From: Branchipolynoe longqiensis
Lineage: Eukaryota > Annelida > Polychaeta > Phyllodocida > Polynoidae
DNA: 64,000 nucleotides
NCBI GenBank assembly: GCA_030323885.1
Contig: CM059188.1
Location: forward strand, 110,638,763-110,702,762
Direction of reading: 5' to 3'
Shown here in pieces: positions 31,797 to 41,749 of this stretch. Positions within the stretch are counted from its first letter, which is position 1; every line of letters begins with the position of its first letter. The position numbers and the translations under genes were made by a program. The notes under the pieces are model-generated. The model was not told the DNA's origin. It saw only the letters and a program-made list of their open reading frames with translations, and searched no databases.

Positions 31797-31930
31797 ATTA
31801 TTATTATTGACATACACTCACCATAATAATTAATGTTATTATTATCGTCATTATTATCGTCATTAGTAATGTCATTATTAATGTCATTATTGACAGTACT
31901 ATTATTATTATTGACATACACTCACCATAA
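31797..31930 (+). repeat. B1-A2-B2 terminal repeat block of YR element 1
   Basis: TTGACATACACTCACCATAA closes both 30-bp B repeats (31797-31826 and 31901-31930). Between them is the A2 repeat of the TCATTATTA/TCGTCATTA type that also starts the element. Confidence 0.8.
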
Positions 31931-32208
31931 AATTATTCCCAACCTATAGCAATAACAATAAAACAAATAATATAAAGTGAAGAAGAACTTACCGATATTC
32001 CTAAAGAGTAAGTGTATGGATGACTGCCTCACATGTGCACAGTAATCCTTCATTTGCTAATAACAAGTTGACTCATGGGTAGTATGTGCATTCGGAGGTG
32101 TGTGCGCGCAGTGCACTGTGACAGTGGGCCTTATATACCAAATCCAATCCACCCCACACCTATTTGAAGTGGCATAAGCTATGATTTGCATATTTAAACT
32201 CTCTCTAT
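31931..32208. other. No recognised feature
   Basis: AT-rich spacer between the YR element and the 15-bp minisatellite; nothing supported. Confidence 0.4.
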
Positions 32209-32210
32209 CT

Positions 32211-33056
32211 ACCCGACTCGACTTTACCCGACTCGACTTTACCCGACTCGACTTTACCTGACTCGACTTTAGCCAACTCGACTTTACCTGACTCGACTTT
32301 ACCCGACTCCACTTTAGCCAACTCAACTTTATCTGACTCGACTTTACCCGACTCCACTTTACCCAACTTGCCTTTACCCAACTCAACTTTACCCGACTCG
32401 ACTTTACCCGACCTCACGGGAAAAGTAGAGTCGGGAAAAGTAGAGTCAGCAATAGTAGAGTCAGGAAAACTAGAGTCAGGAAAAGTAGAGTCAGGAAAAG
32501 TAGAGTCGGGAAAAGTAGAGTCAGGAAAGAGTAGAGTCAGGTAGAGTGGGATAAAGTAGAGTCGGCTAAAGTAGAGTCAGGTAAAGTAGAGTTGCATCAA
32601 GTAGATTCAGTTAAGTAAAGTTGCAGAGTTGCATAAAGTAGAGTCAGGTATAGTAGAGGCGGGTAAATTAGAGTCGGGTAGCATAGAGTCGGGTAAAGTT
32701 GAGTCGGGTAAAGTCAAGTAGGGTAAAGTCGAGTAGGGTAAAGTCGAGTCAGGTAAGGTCGAGGTGGGTAAAATCGAGTCCAGTAAAGTCAAGTCAGGTA
32801 AATTGAGGTCGGGTAAAGTGAGGTCGGGTCAAGTGAAGTCGGGTCAAGTGAAGTCGGCTCAATTGAAATCGGTTCAAGTGAAGTCAGGTCTAATCAGGTC
32901 GGGTAAAATGAAGTCGGGTAAAGTCTCGTCAGGTAAAGTGAGGTCGGGTAAAGTGAGGTCGGGTAAAGTGAGGTCGGGTCAAGTGAGGTCGGGTGACGTT
33001 GGGTATGGTCGAGTCGTGTAAGGTCGAGTCGGGTAAGGTGAGGTAGGGTATGGTGA
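32211..33056. repeat. 15-bp minisatellite that inverts orientation at about 32412
   Basis: From 32211 to about 32411 units read ACTCGACTTTACCCG. From about 32415 to 33056 they read as the complement (GTAGAGTCGGGAAAA, later GTCGAGTCGGGTAAA and GTGAGGTCGGGTAAA). The first arm is about 200 bp and the second about 640 bp, so the sequence could form a very long imperfect hairpin. Five-codon periodicity gives spurious open frames (SGKVE repeats). Confidence 0.93.
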
Positions 33057-33880
33057 GTACCACATGCCGCCCGCTTGTACTTTCTGCCCATGTGACATCA
33101 GTATCCTGTGTTTTTCTAGATGTATGCCCCACACATCGGGAGGGGGGGGGGGTCCGAATCGTTTGCATTGCATTTGATTCGCCTCAGGGGATGGAGCAGG
33201 GGTGGGCTCTGACACTGTCACCTCTGCCTCGTGCGACTCGTGTTATCACGGCCTCGCGGCGCCCCCTACAGCACAAGGGGAGACGGTGTAGGCCACAATG
33301 GGGCTCTTTTAATGTGATAAAGAATTTCTCCCTAACCATTTATATACATATGCATGTGAAGTGGGCGAGACTACTCGACCACTGGAAATGTAGGCTGGGC
33401 TGATTAGCTCGCATTCTGAAATGCGGGCTACTCACCAGGCTCACATTTGCAACCATTTGCGGGGCCGGGTTCCCTGCTGTAAAGCATTGCTAGGATACGT
33501 CAATTGTGACTTTCCTAGCAATGATGGAAGGTCGAGCGCCCGGGCTCCAACCCAGCAGACGTGTTTCTGCAGGCTCCGATGTTTTAGACGAGATTTAGGC
33601 TTTTATTGTCGAAATTCCAAACTGATTTAACTTAACAAATATGGGAGGGGATATACTTATTGTACTTAGTCGTTATTCCGTGAAATTGATCTTTGAAAGA
33701 ACTTTTACATTGTTAGTTACGGTAAGAATAAAGCTGTGAGCTCTTAAGAAGTAATTGGAACGTTCCTTGCATTCTTTACTATTCTCCAGTCTTATATTAT
33801 TAACCGCTATGGTCAACCTGATATTGGTATTCGATTGTTCTATGATGCGCGAAAAGGAAGAGAGGAAAGCGGGGGTGGGA
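33057..33880. other. No recognised gene
   Basis: Mixed sequence with a poly-G run near 33140 and no convincing frame or repeat. Confidence 0.4.
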
Positions 33881-33884
33881 AGAA

Positions 33885-33902
33885 AGGCGTTTATTTCCGC
33901 CT
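33885..33902 (-). terminator. Minus-strand AATAAA within a small hairpin
   Basis: On the minus strand AGGCG GAAATAAA CGCCT forms a five-pair stem with the polyadenylation hexamer in the loop. It resembles the structure at 34881-34901 downstream of the element 2 recombinase and may mark the 3' end of another related element. Confidence 0.45.
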
Positions 33903-33929
33903 CAGACAGAGTAAAACATAAAACAGAGT

Positions 33930-34480
33930 ATACAGAGGCATGAGAGAGGCTCATGAGAAGAGTAAATAAGCTCATAAGGAGCAACAGTGTAGGTAAAAGG
34001 CAATAAAAGATAAGGATAGAGGCTCATGAGGAGCAAAACAGCAGGAGGGTGCTCATGAGGAGCAGGAGGAGATGTACAGGGATAAACAGGGGCTCATCAG
34101 GAGCAATGTCAGAGTTCTGGTGAGGGGGGGCCGAGGAGCCCTCCGCCGCTGGAGGAGAAGAGTGTATAAGGAGAAAGAAGGGTGGGTGGGTGGAGAAAAA
34201 GGGTGAGGATCTGGGAAGGCGGCAGGAAGGCGAGTGCCTGAGGGAGGCGGGGGGAGGCCTTATAAGGGAACGGGGACGGGCGACAGCAGGTGAGGTGTGA
34301 ATGCTTCCGGCCCGGGGGAGGGCGAGAGGAAGCGAGCAGCGGGCGTCGGGTGAGGTGTGAGTGCTGCGCGACACGGGGCCGGGGGGAGGAGGGGGCGCAC
34401 GGCGGCGTCGGGCGAGGTGGGAAAGCAGCGCGACAGCGCGGGGCGGGGGAGGGTCTCTTCCTCTCCTCGCATCAAGCGTA
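33930..34480 (-). repeat. GCTCATGAGGAGCA repeats and CpG-rich 60-65 bp repeats
   Basis: Six dispersed GCTCATGAGGAGCA-like motifs occur at 33945-34110. At 34270-34445 three GC-rich units share GTCGGGTGAGGTGTGA(A/G)TGC. The composition matches YR element 2, so this may be non-coding sequence of the same or a related element. Confidence 0.55.
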
Positions 34481-34880
34481 ATGCTACGCATTACGACCAA
34501 ATGTATTTAATTAAGGGCCTTCCGCCCCACGGAATGTATCGAGTCGAACTTCCCACCTCCGGGGATATAGTAGCCACCTCACTAGCACGGGTCAAGTTAG
34601 CGTGAAGGTGGTCAACCGGCGGCGGGACAAGAGGTGACAGCGGCCCGGCGGCAGGCCCAGAAATTCACATGGAAACAATTATATATTAACACGTAGGCTC
34701 GCCTTAAGCAGGGGCGGAATAGCCGAACGGTTAAACATGTATATGTATGCATACATATGCACATATGTATATATATATATGTGTATGCCAATGATAAGAA
34801 TCTAAGTAATATTTCATCTTACAGGTAAGTCTAGTTTGATGCACGGCAAGGAAGGACGAGGAGGCGTGAGTGGATAAAAG

Positions 34881-34901
34881 GGCACTTTATTCAGAAGTGC
34901 C
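34881..34901 (-). terminator. AATAAA hairpin downstream of the element 2 recombinase
   Basis: On the minus strand GGCACTT CTGAATA AAGTGCC is a perfect seven-pair stem whose loop and 3' arm contain AATAAA. It lies about 250 bp after the recombinase region, a sensible place for a polyadenylation signal. Confidence 0.55.
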
Positions 34902-34969
34902 GGAATATTCATGGATAGTACATTAATCAAGCATGAATAATTAGATATGTCAAGGAATATATGCGGCAT

Positions 34970-35145
34970 CAATGTAATGAGGAGTAATCAATCATGAGTA
35001 AGAGGTAAGTAAAGTATAATGTATGAGGCATCGTCATGATAACAGTGTCAAATGTCAGTTGGATAATGAGTAATCAATCAGGAGTAAGAGAGATAGAAAG
35101 TATAATATATGAGGCATCGTCATGATATATAAAGTGTCAATGTCA
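34970..35145. repeat. Two-copy ~85 bp tandem repeat in the 3' region of element 2
   Basis: GAGTAATCAATCA(T/G)GAGTAAGAG and ATGAGGCATCGTCATGATA occur in each of two successive units (34978-35045 and 35067-35130). Confidence 0.75.
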
Positions 35146-35153
35146 GGATAATG

Positions 35154-36120
35154 TTAGTAGTTGGGCCCGGGAGGTGGGCCCGAGGAGCCCTCAACCAAGA
35201 CAGAGGAGAGGGCTCGAGGGGCCGCCGAGGGGGCGAGGCGTCGCACGTATGCGTGCACCGCCTCAGAGGTCCAAGTCCCCTGGGCCATGATGTCGGAGAT
35301 GTCGACACCGGCGGCATGGCAGGCCTGGGCGGAGCCCCGGCATAGGCTGTGGAGGGTAAAAGCCTCGGCCCCAGGGACGCCTCGGGCGCGAAGGGCGCCT
35401 CGCAGGAGGGCGGTTAGGGAGCGCGGATCGAGGGGGCGACCTGAGGGCATGATGAAGGCCGGGGCGTCGGGAGGCGCACGGCGCTGCCGGGTGGCGGCAT
35501 TCCAAGCGGCCAGAGGGCCTCGGGCAAGCAGGGATGAATAGGGCGACGGCGCCCGCAGGGCCGGATATGGTCTTGGAGGTCCTGACCGTGACACGGAGGC
35601 CCCCGGGGGCCAGGGCGACATCGCCACGGGTGATGGTGTGGGGGCCGCCCCAACCCTCGGAACTCGGTGACAGCAGGTTTGACTGCCGCAGCATGCCGAA
35701 GTACCCGAGGAGGAGGGCGGCCCGAGGGACGAGCGAGGCCGGTCCCACGAGGGCGAGGTGAGATATGACGAGGGCGAGGTGGCGAGGCGTCAGAGGGGGC
35801 GCCTGGCGAGGAGCGTGGGTGGAGGCGCGCTCGCCACCTCGGCAGACGTCCTTGGCGAGGGCAGAGTCGAAGGCGGCGGTTGACCCTCCGGCGGCCCCGG
35901 CCCAGGTGCGCGCTCCGGAGAGGGCGTTCTTGATGGAGGCCAGGGCAAGGCCGCAGGCGTAGAGGGAGGCCGTGTAGGCAGCGATCTGGAAGTCGGAGGG
36001 GTCGAGGGGGGCGAGCCCTCGGGAAACGCAGTAGGCTATGTACTCCCGGGCCTGGCGTCGACGGTTCTTCCATGTCGAAGGGGCCAGGGAGGCGAGGCGC
36101 AGGCGGGCGACGTCGTCCAC
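35154..36120 (-). pseudogene. Tyrosine recombinase of YR element 2, frameshifted, catalytic Arg lost
   Basis: The minus-strand frame from 36120 reads STWKNRRRQAREYIAYCVSR, GARTWAGAAGG, APPLTPRHLALVISHLALVG and LLGYFGMLRQSNLLSP (Arg I present). A frame break near 35560 moves the continuation to the frame ending at 35154: ARGPLAAWNAATRQRRAPPD, FTLHSLCRGSAQACHAAG, and GTWTSEAVHAYV with the nucleophilic Tyr. The HxxR motif reads HSLC, so the second catalytic Arg is Cys (CGC to TGC would be a CpG transition). Together with the frameshift this predicts an inactive enzyme. Confidence 0.85.
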
Positions 36121-36141
36121 CTCGGCCGGGTAAAACCTGGA

Positions 36142-38126
36142 TCAAAGGCCGGGGTTAAATGGGAAGGCGTCATGTGAGGGGGATATGCGGCGGAGCCCGA
36201 GGGGGGCCATGCCGGTGCGGGCCACCTCGGCCCAGGGCCCGTCGAGGTGGGCGCGGCTGAGGGCGTCGGCGAAGACGAGCTCCGCCCCGGGCTTGTGGAG
36301 TATGGTGAGGGTGAAGCAGCCCGTCGCCGCGAGGAGCCAGAGCTCCCGAGCGCAGGTCCCGAGGGTGGCATCGCGGGCGCGGCCCGAGGGGAGGGAGGCG
36401 GCGGTGGCCATGTTATCGGTATTGATAACGATGGTGGCCCCCGCGCGTCGTCAGGCATGAGGGCGAGGAGGGCGACGACGAGGTTGACCGCCTCCAACTC
36501 ATGGATGTCGGGGAACCGCGCCCGGAAGTCCGAGGTGTACCCTCGGGCGTAGCAGTGCGTGGCAGAGAAGACGCTCCCGCCCGTGAGGCAGGAGTCGCAC
36601 TCTATGACGTAGGTGCGCCCCGCTGGGGCGCGGAGGAGGTAGAGCCCGTTGGAGGCGCAGCTGTAGAGGGCGAACCACCTCAGGTCCCGGAGGGCGTCGT
36701 CGTCGAGGGTGAGCGAGGCGCAGCCGAAGCAGCCGCGGAGCGCCCCGAGGAGGCGACTCATGAACCTCCGGGCGAGGAGGACGCAACTGCTGACATGGTT
36801 CAAGCGCCCGAGGAGGCTCTGGAGCTCACGTCGAGTTATGGCGGGGCAGGTGAGGTGGGCCTCGCAGGAGAGGACGAGGTCGTCGACTTTGTCGGGGGCG
36901 ATGCGGGCCGTCATCGCCTCGCTGTCGAGGGAGAACCCCAGCCAGGTGAGGCGGACAGCGGGGGGGGTGACATTTCCCGGGCGCCACGTCGAGCCCGAGG
37001 GCGGCGGCGAGGGCGAGGAAAGCGTCGAAGGCCTGACAAGCCTTAAGGTAGGACGCCTCGCACCCGACAAAGTCGTCGACGTAGACGAGTATGTGAAAAC
37101 CGTCGCGCCTCATAATCCAGGCGACGGCTGCCGTCACGCGGACACAGGCCGCGCCCGAGGAGCGGCAGCCAAAGGGGAGGGTGAGGTCAATGTAGATTTA
37201 TCAAGGGTGATTTTGTACAGGGGGCAGGCGAGGGGGTCGGCGCGGAGTTGCCGGTAGGCCCGCAAGATGTCGGCGGACCATAGGTATGCGCCGGGGCCCT
37301 CTCTCGTGAGGCGGCGGCCGAGGTCAGCGACTGAGGGGAGGGTATAGGAGTGGGGTTTCCCGAGGTATTCCCGGCGAGGGATGCCGGCATTGACGCTGGC
37401 GCCGGGGGGAAAGGAGAGGTCGACGATGACCCGCCTCTTGCCCGGGTCGGATTTGGGGCGGGTCATCATGGGGGAGACCTGAGTCCAGGGTGTGAAGGGA
37501 GGGATGGTGAAGGGGCCCGCGAGGCCGCCGAGGGCGAGCTCCGTCTTGATGAAGCTCTCTATGTGGGGGGCGTGCTCGGGGGGCTTGCGGTGGTTGGTGA
37601 AGGTCGGGCGGGGGGGTGAGGAGGCGGAGAAGTTGGCGGGGAACCCAAACTCAATGAGGTCAAGAAGGGCGGGGTCGGGGTAATCGCGGAGGCGGTCGCG
37701 CCATGCGGGGATGTGGAGGCCAGAGGGAAGGGGGATGCGGGCGGCCAAAAAGTTAGGGAGGCCCGATTCCCTGAGTGCGGCGTATGCGCGGTTAAAGGTG
37801 GGGTAGCGGGTCCATGCTTCGCTAGAGGCGTGGGGCCAGATGGCTAGGAGGGTGGGGCGGTATTGGTGAGGGGAGGGGCCGCAGGAGGGGGCGGCGGGGG
37901 AGGGTGTCTTGGATGTGGGGGTCAACAACGTCTGAGATGTGCTCGCTGAGGTCGTCGTGGGGGGGGGGGGGGGGGGCGGGGAGGGCGGGTTGGGGGGAGG
38001 AGGCGCGGTGAGGGAGGTTGAGGGGGGCGGCGAAGGAGGTGGGGGAGGGGGGTGGGGTGGGGGGAGGGCTGGGGCGGTCGGCCTCAGGGGGGAGGCCGGG
38101 GAGATGTGTGAGGTAGGCCGTGTCAC
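36142..38126 (-). pseudogene. Reverse transcriptase / RNase H of YR element 2, three frame breaks
   Basis: From 38126 downward the frame carries HQYRPTLLAIWP, NFLAARIPLPSGLHIPAW, VSPMMTRPKSDPGKRRVIVD, LSFPPGASVNAGIPRREYLG and ADILRAYRQLR. It breaks near 37190-37140, resumes with AAVAWIMRRDGFHILVYVDD (YVDD at 37072-37083), breaks again near 36990, and resumes with VRLTWLGFSLDSEAMTARI, YVIECDSCLTGG and HELEAVNLVVALLAL. A third break near 36450 leads to INTDNMATA and FADALSRAH. All RNase H acidic residues are still recognisable, so the decay is mainly by small indels. Confidence 0.87.
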
Positions 38127-38632
38127 CGGGGGAGGGTGTGGGGGGGCGGCGGCGTCTGTGGGGAGGGGGGGGCGGGGGAGAGTAGGGGGGGTTGTGGTGT
38201 TGGTGGTGGCCGCCGGAGGGTGGGGTGTGGTGGGGGCTGGTCGCTTCCGGGGAAACGTGAGTGGCGTGGGTGGCGTGGGTGGCGTCGGGGGCCGCCGGGG
38301 CGGCGAGGCCTGTGGTGAGACCGTGGCGTGCGGTGGCCGGGTGGTCGGCGGAGATGAGAGAGGCGGGGCCTGTGGTAAGGCCGAGGCGTGCGGTGGCCGG
38401 GTGGTCGGCAGAGATGAGAGGGGGGTGGCGGTTGGGTGCGGTGTGGCGGTCTGAGGGAGGGTCTGTTGGGTCGCGGCGGGCGGCGACCGGGGGGGGGGCC
38501 TTTGAAGCCGGGTGTGGTGTGAGCGGTTTGTGGCTCTGCGGTCAGGGCGCGGGCGGGGCCGGGACGGCGGGGAGATGTGAGAGGGCGGCGGGATGTGAGA
38601 GGGCGGCGAGATGTGAGGAGGCGGTGAGTCAT
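38123..38632 (-). pseudogene. Pro/Arg/His-rich linker region of YR element 2
   Basis: Low-complexity minus-strand frame with repeats such as PLTSRRPLTS and HLRRPPGHRTPR, lying between the gag-like and RT regions. It contains long G-runs on the plus strand (for example near 37960). No domain. It probably belongs to the C-terminal gag or N-terminal pol linker. Confidence 0.5.
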
Positions 38633-38740
38633 GAGGCGGTGAGATGTGAGGAGGGTCGGTTGTGGGTATGCGTGGGTCGGCGTGGGGGGTTGGGTGGGGC
38701 CGGCTGGGTCCCCCCGGGCCGGGCTGGAGGGGGCGGCGGA

Positions 38741-39367
38741 CTAAAAATCCGCCGAGGGGGGGGGGGCCCCCCGGTCACGGCCTCTCTTGTTGATACAGAC
38801 GGCCTCCGAGTGCATCGTTAGGAATTTTCTCACGTTTGCGCAGTAGGCACAAGCGTGTCGATACCTCAACGCCCCCTCCCCATGGGTCTCGCCGGCCCCC
38901 GCATGGTCGCAGGAGGCTGGGTCATGGTTCGATGAGGGGCAGGGGGCGCCGTGGGATTCTCGGATGTAGGGAATCCGAGTATCTGTCTGGGGGCGTGCCT
39001 GGGGTCTGGGGGCGGGGCGGGCGGGGTCGGAGGAGCGGGCGGGCGTGGGCAGGGCAGCGATGGGCGTGGTGAGGGCCTCCATGCGGACCATGTTGATGGC
39101 TGCGGGGTCGTGCCAGCCATGTGGGAGCCTTCTGTCCGCGATCCACGTAAATACCGTCTCCGAATAACGGCGGACGGTAGCCCAGGGGTGAACTAGATTG
39201 TCCCGGTGGATGGTGAGGGCGTGGTGGCTGAGTCCGGGAAGGGAGTGGGCGGGGAAGGCGGGGTGCGCCTCCAGCATGCGGAGGGTGAGTGTATATTCAT
39301 CCTTGGTCGCCTCCCCTCGCTTCACCGCCTTCCTCTCCGCCCCCCGTTCTATTAAGTCACAGGGCAA
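38741..39367 (-). CDS. Gag-like protein of YR element 2
   Basis: 208 codons from the first Met; the frame may start further upstream, towards the right-hand repeat. VRRYSETVFTWIADRRLPHG and W match the element 1 segment CRLWSERVFSMIDDRRLPNG and W. The C-terminal part has a Cys/His cluster: PCPSSNHDPASCDHAGAGET and RHACAYCANVRKFLTMHSEA followed by VC. The spacing C-x5-H/x5-C-x-H ... H-x-C-x2-C-x8-H-x4-C is shared with element 1. Nucleic-acid binding is inferred from the family. It is the only unbroken frame in this element. Confidence 0.78.
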   Translation of the reverse strand: MPCDLIERGAERKAVKRGEATKDEYTLTLRMLEAHPAFPAHSLPGLSHHALTIHRDNLVHPWATVRRYSETVFTWIADRRLPHGWHDPAAINMVRMEALTTPIAALPTPARSSDPARPAPRPQARPQTDTRIPYIRESHGAPCPSSNHDPASCDHAGAGETHGEGALRYRHACAYCANVRKFLTMHSEAVCINKRGRDRGAPPPSADF

Positions 39368-39695
39368 GATATAGTGGGGTGAAATACCTTTGCGTCGGCC
39401 GGCGTTGTGAGTGTCGGCCGAGTCGAGGATCTCCCGTACTGCGTCGGCTGCGGAGGTGGATGAGTGGTCAACCGGCGGCAGGACAAGAGGTGACAGCGGC
39501 CCGGCGGCAGGCCCGGAAATTCACATGGAAACAATTATATATTAACACGTAGGCTTGCCTTAGGCGGGGGCGGCATAGCCGAACGGTTAAACATGTATAT
39601 GTATGCATACATATGCACATATGTATATATATATATATGTGTATGCCAATGATAAGAATCTAAGTAATATTTCATCTTACAGGTAAGTCTAGTTT

Positions 39696-39949
39696 AACTG
39701 TAATATGAATGTGGTAATAAGAACGGTAATAATGTCAATTATAATGGACTAATTATAATAACAATACAAATACTGACAATGTAATGACAATAATAATGAC
39801 AATAACAATAATATTAACGACAATAATAAGGATAATGTTTTCCTTAATACTGACATTAATAAGAATGATATAAATAATTATAATTATAATGCCAATAATT
39901 ATAATGATGATAATAAGAGTGGAAATAATAATTGATAAAAATATATGTA
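39696..39949 (-). repeat. AATAATGAC-rich tract bordering YR element 2
   Basis: Complement of GTCATTATT-type units (GACAATAATAATGACAATAA and similar), comparable to 26481-26690 beside element 1. Confidence 0.75.
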
Positions 39950-40465
39950 CTTACACAGCTAATAAACCTAACCTCGCATGTTCACTGTTCTCCCTCTCTG
40001 AACTAAGCCCAACCCCCAGGAAGTTGGCCACTGCATATGAAGGGGTGTAAAGGGTGGGTGTGGGTGGGTGGGTGTGGGGGGCACCCAGGGTTTGCCACTG
40101 ACTTATATCTACACCCATGGCTGACTGAAGGTACCCCTATTGTGATGTGGTTGTTTGGTTATACCAACACAGTAACTAACACAGGGAACTTGGTCCATAG
40201 CCATTAACTTATGATTAAGCACTAATATTTAAATGTATTTTAACAAATTACTTCCCTAACTAAATATCCTGGCACTAATCAGTGATCTTACAATAATTGT
40301 TTCCTTTCCTGTGATATGTTGCAATAGTAAAACTAGCCCAAACTCATTATTCCACGGTCATTTAAATCATTTCACTACATTATCCTATATACAATTCGAC
40401 CTTGGAAATTGAAGGGGACCTCAAATGATCAGCATCATCCGAACGAGGTAAGCTCTCCATGATGT
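39950..40465 (-). repeat. Right copy of the inverted 0.5 kb repeat
   Basis: Inverted match to 25985-26480 with several small indels, including a GGGTGGGTGTGGG expansion near 40050. Each copy borders an ATT-rich tract and then a YR retroelement. Confidence 0.85.
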
Positions 40466-40637
40466 TGGAAATGGTGCACTCGTTTTGCATTCACACTGCA
40501 TTGCTACATGAATCGATTGGTGCAAATTCGGACTGAGCATTCAGTTTCCAATATAAACAGCGAAAAGTCATGACATACCTCACACTCATTCGCATACTGA
40601 ACACTGTGTGTATTGAATCTTAGCCTCACCCCACAAA

Positions 40638-40796
40638 GATTAGAAAAAGCATGGGCTGATGATCCAGGGAAATTTGACCCCTTATTCACCACATGCTACT
40701 AATTACTCCTTGTGTTGCTTATTTACTTGCACTCAAGCAAAAATGAGAGACAAATAAGTGTTCACACTTCCTGTCTACCATTCGCTATATCGCTAA
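40638..40796 (+). mobile_element. LINE A 3' end, intact reference copy
   Basis: AGATTAGAAAAAGCATGGGC starts inside the last ORF codons (RLEKAWADDPGKFDPLFTTC, then Y and a stop). It continues through the same 3' UTR as 14996-15152, to CGCTATATCGCTA. It lacks the 55-bp insertion found in the other copy. Confidence 0.85.
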
Positions 40797-41404
40797 AGGC
40801 AGCACTGATGAGCAAATAGGAGTAAGAAACAAAATGCACATATGATACTGCCTTGCTTAGTATCTACCCTAAGCATCAGCCAGCTGGGCATGTTGTATTC
40901 ACTCCTGCTCTTGTATGCACGAGCATACTGAGTCGAGACGCAACCCTTTAGTTGACAGACCATCCACCAGGGGGCCCGGAGGCTTCCGCGAAGCCTTCAT
41001 ACTATCTCAGTGAGACCGCTTTGTGAACAAGCCACCAACACTTTCAGCAGTATTGTGATCACAGCAGTATTGTCACCCACAGTTAATGCATGCATTTAGG
41101 CAGCACTATAAAGCACCGGTGCCGACTTCCATAACTACTCACTTCTTAACAGAAACAGCATTATCTGAATTTAGCGCCCGGAATAATAAACGAGTAACCG
41201 TTGGCTGCTTAGTTCTTGATGGAGCCGAACAAGTGTTAGCATAAAAGGGTAGCCCCCTCAGTCCTCTTAAAATAAGTGAATTGTGCTGTTCCCTCTCAAG
41301 GTCCTTCAAGGGGCTGCTGGCAGCCTAATGAAGTAGTGTGCTTTGCGATGCCTGAAGTAGGTCAGTCAATGTGTGAGACCTATTTCCATGTACACAAAAT
41401 AATG
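40797..41404. other. No recognised feature
   Basis: Non-coding sequence without matches inside the window. Confidence 0.4.
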
Positions 41405-41660
41405 CCTGCTTTACTTAACAGCACCTCTAGAGCACATTGATTTTTGTATCATTTACTATTGGACATCAAACATATGGACATTCTTACATATTTTTTTTTA
41501 GGAAACCCACAGTTGCCACATAGGCTACTCTTTTTCGATAAGCAGCAAGGGTTCTTTTTATAAATTATATGCACTTTGCCACAAACAGGACAGTACATAC
41601 TACATCCTTTGCTGAACCAGTTGTGGAATGGAAAATAGCTCAAAGTGCAAATGGGTCAAC
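41405..41660 (-). mobile_element. SINE4 copy, minus strand
   Basis: AACAGCACCTCTAGAGCACATTGATTTTTG is the complement of the SINE4 end. It is followed by AGGAAACCCACAGTTGCCAC, ATAGGCTACTCTTT and AACCAGTTGTGG, all matching 58.0 and 63.6 kb in reverse. Confidence 0.78.
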
Positions 41661-41749
41661 TGAGAAGGATCGATTCTATTTAGTAACGTCATTGCATAAC
41701 ACCTTGCACCTTGTCGATTATACTGCCATATTTGTTTAATATGTCATGG

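Larger units (their letters stand above)
26691..31930 (+). mobile_element. YR retroelement 1 (Ngaro/PAT-like, DIRS order)
   Basis: A 5.24 kb unit with gag-like, RT/RNase H and tyrosine recombinase regions in that order, all on the plus strand. It has split direct repeats: A1 at 26691-26763; B1 at 31797-31826; A2 at 31825-31894; B2 at 31901-31930. B1 and B2 are identical over 30 bp. A1 and A2 agree over about 70 bp but are TCATTATTA-rich, so they are weaker evidence. Integration by a tyrosine recombinase, without target duplication, is the known mode of the order. I saw no methyltransferase frame, which favours Ngaro-type over DIRS1-type. The GC-rich coding part contrasts sharply with its AT-rich surroundings. 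Confidence 0.85.
34608..39695 (-). mobile_element. YR retroelement 2, degenerate, minus strand
   Basis: It is bounded by 230-bp direct repeats at 34608-34837 and 39464-39695 (GTGGTCAACCGGCGGC ... CAGGTAAGTCTAGTTT), about 95% identical by eye. Between them, on the minus strand, are gag-like, RT/RNase H and recombinase regions in the same order as element 1. Each repeat contains the palindromic TATGTATGCATACATA. I could not identify B repeats, so the terminal organisation remains open: LTR-like or split repeats. Extremely GC-rich, with at least four frame breaks. Confidence 0.82.

Noticed and set aside
34260..34605. GC-rich frames near a CpG-rich stretch, considered as a promoter/first exon
   Set aside because: The stretch is tandemly repeated and compositionally like YR element 2; no splice or start context could be supported.
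39289..39552. Plus-strand 87-codon frame crossing the right repeat of element 2
   Set aside because: Overlaps the antisense gag-like region and the direct repeat; no independent support.
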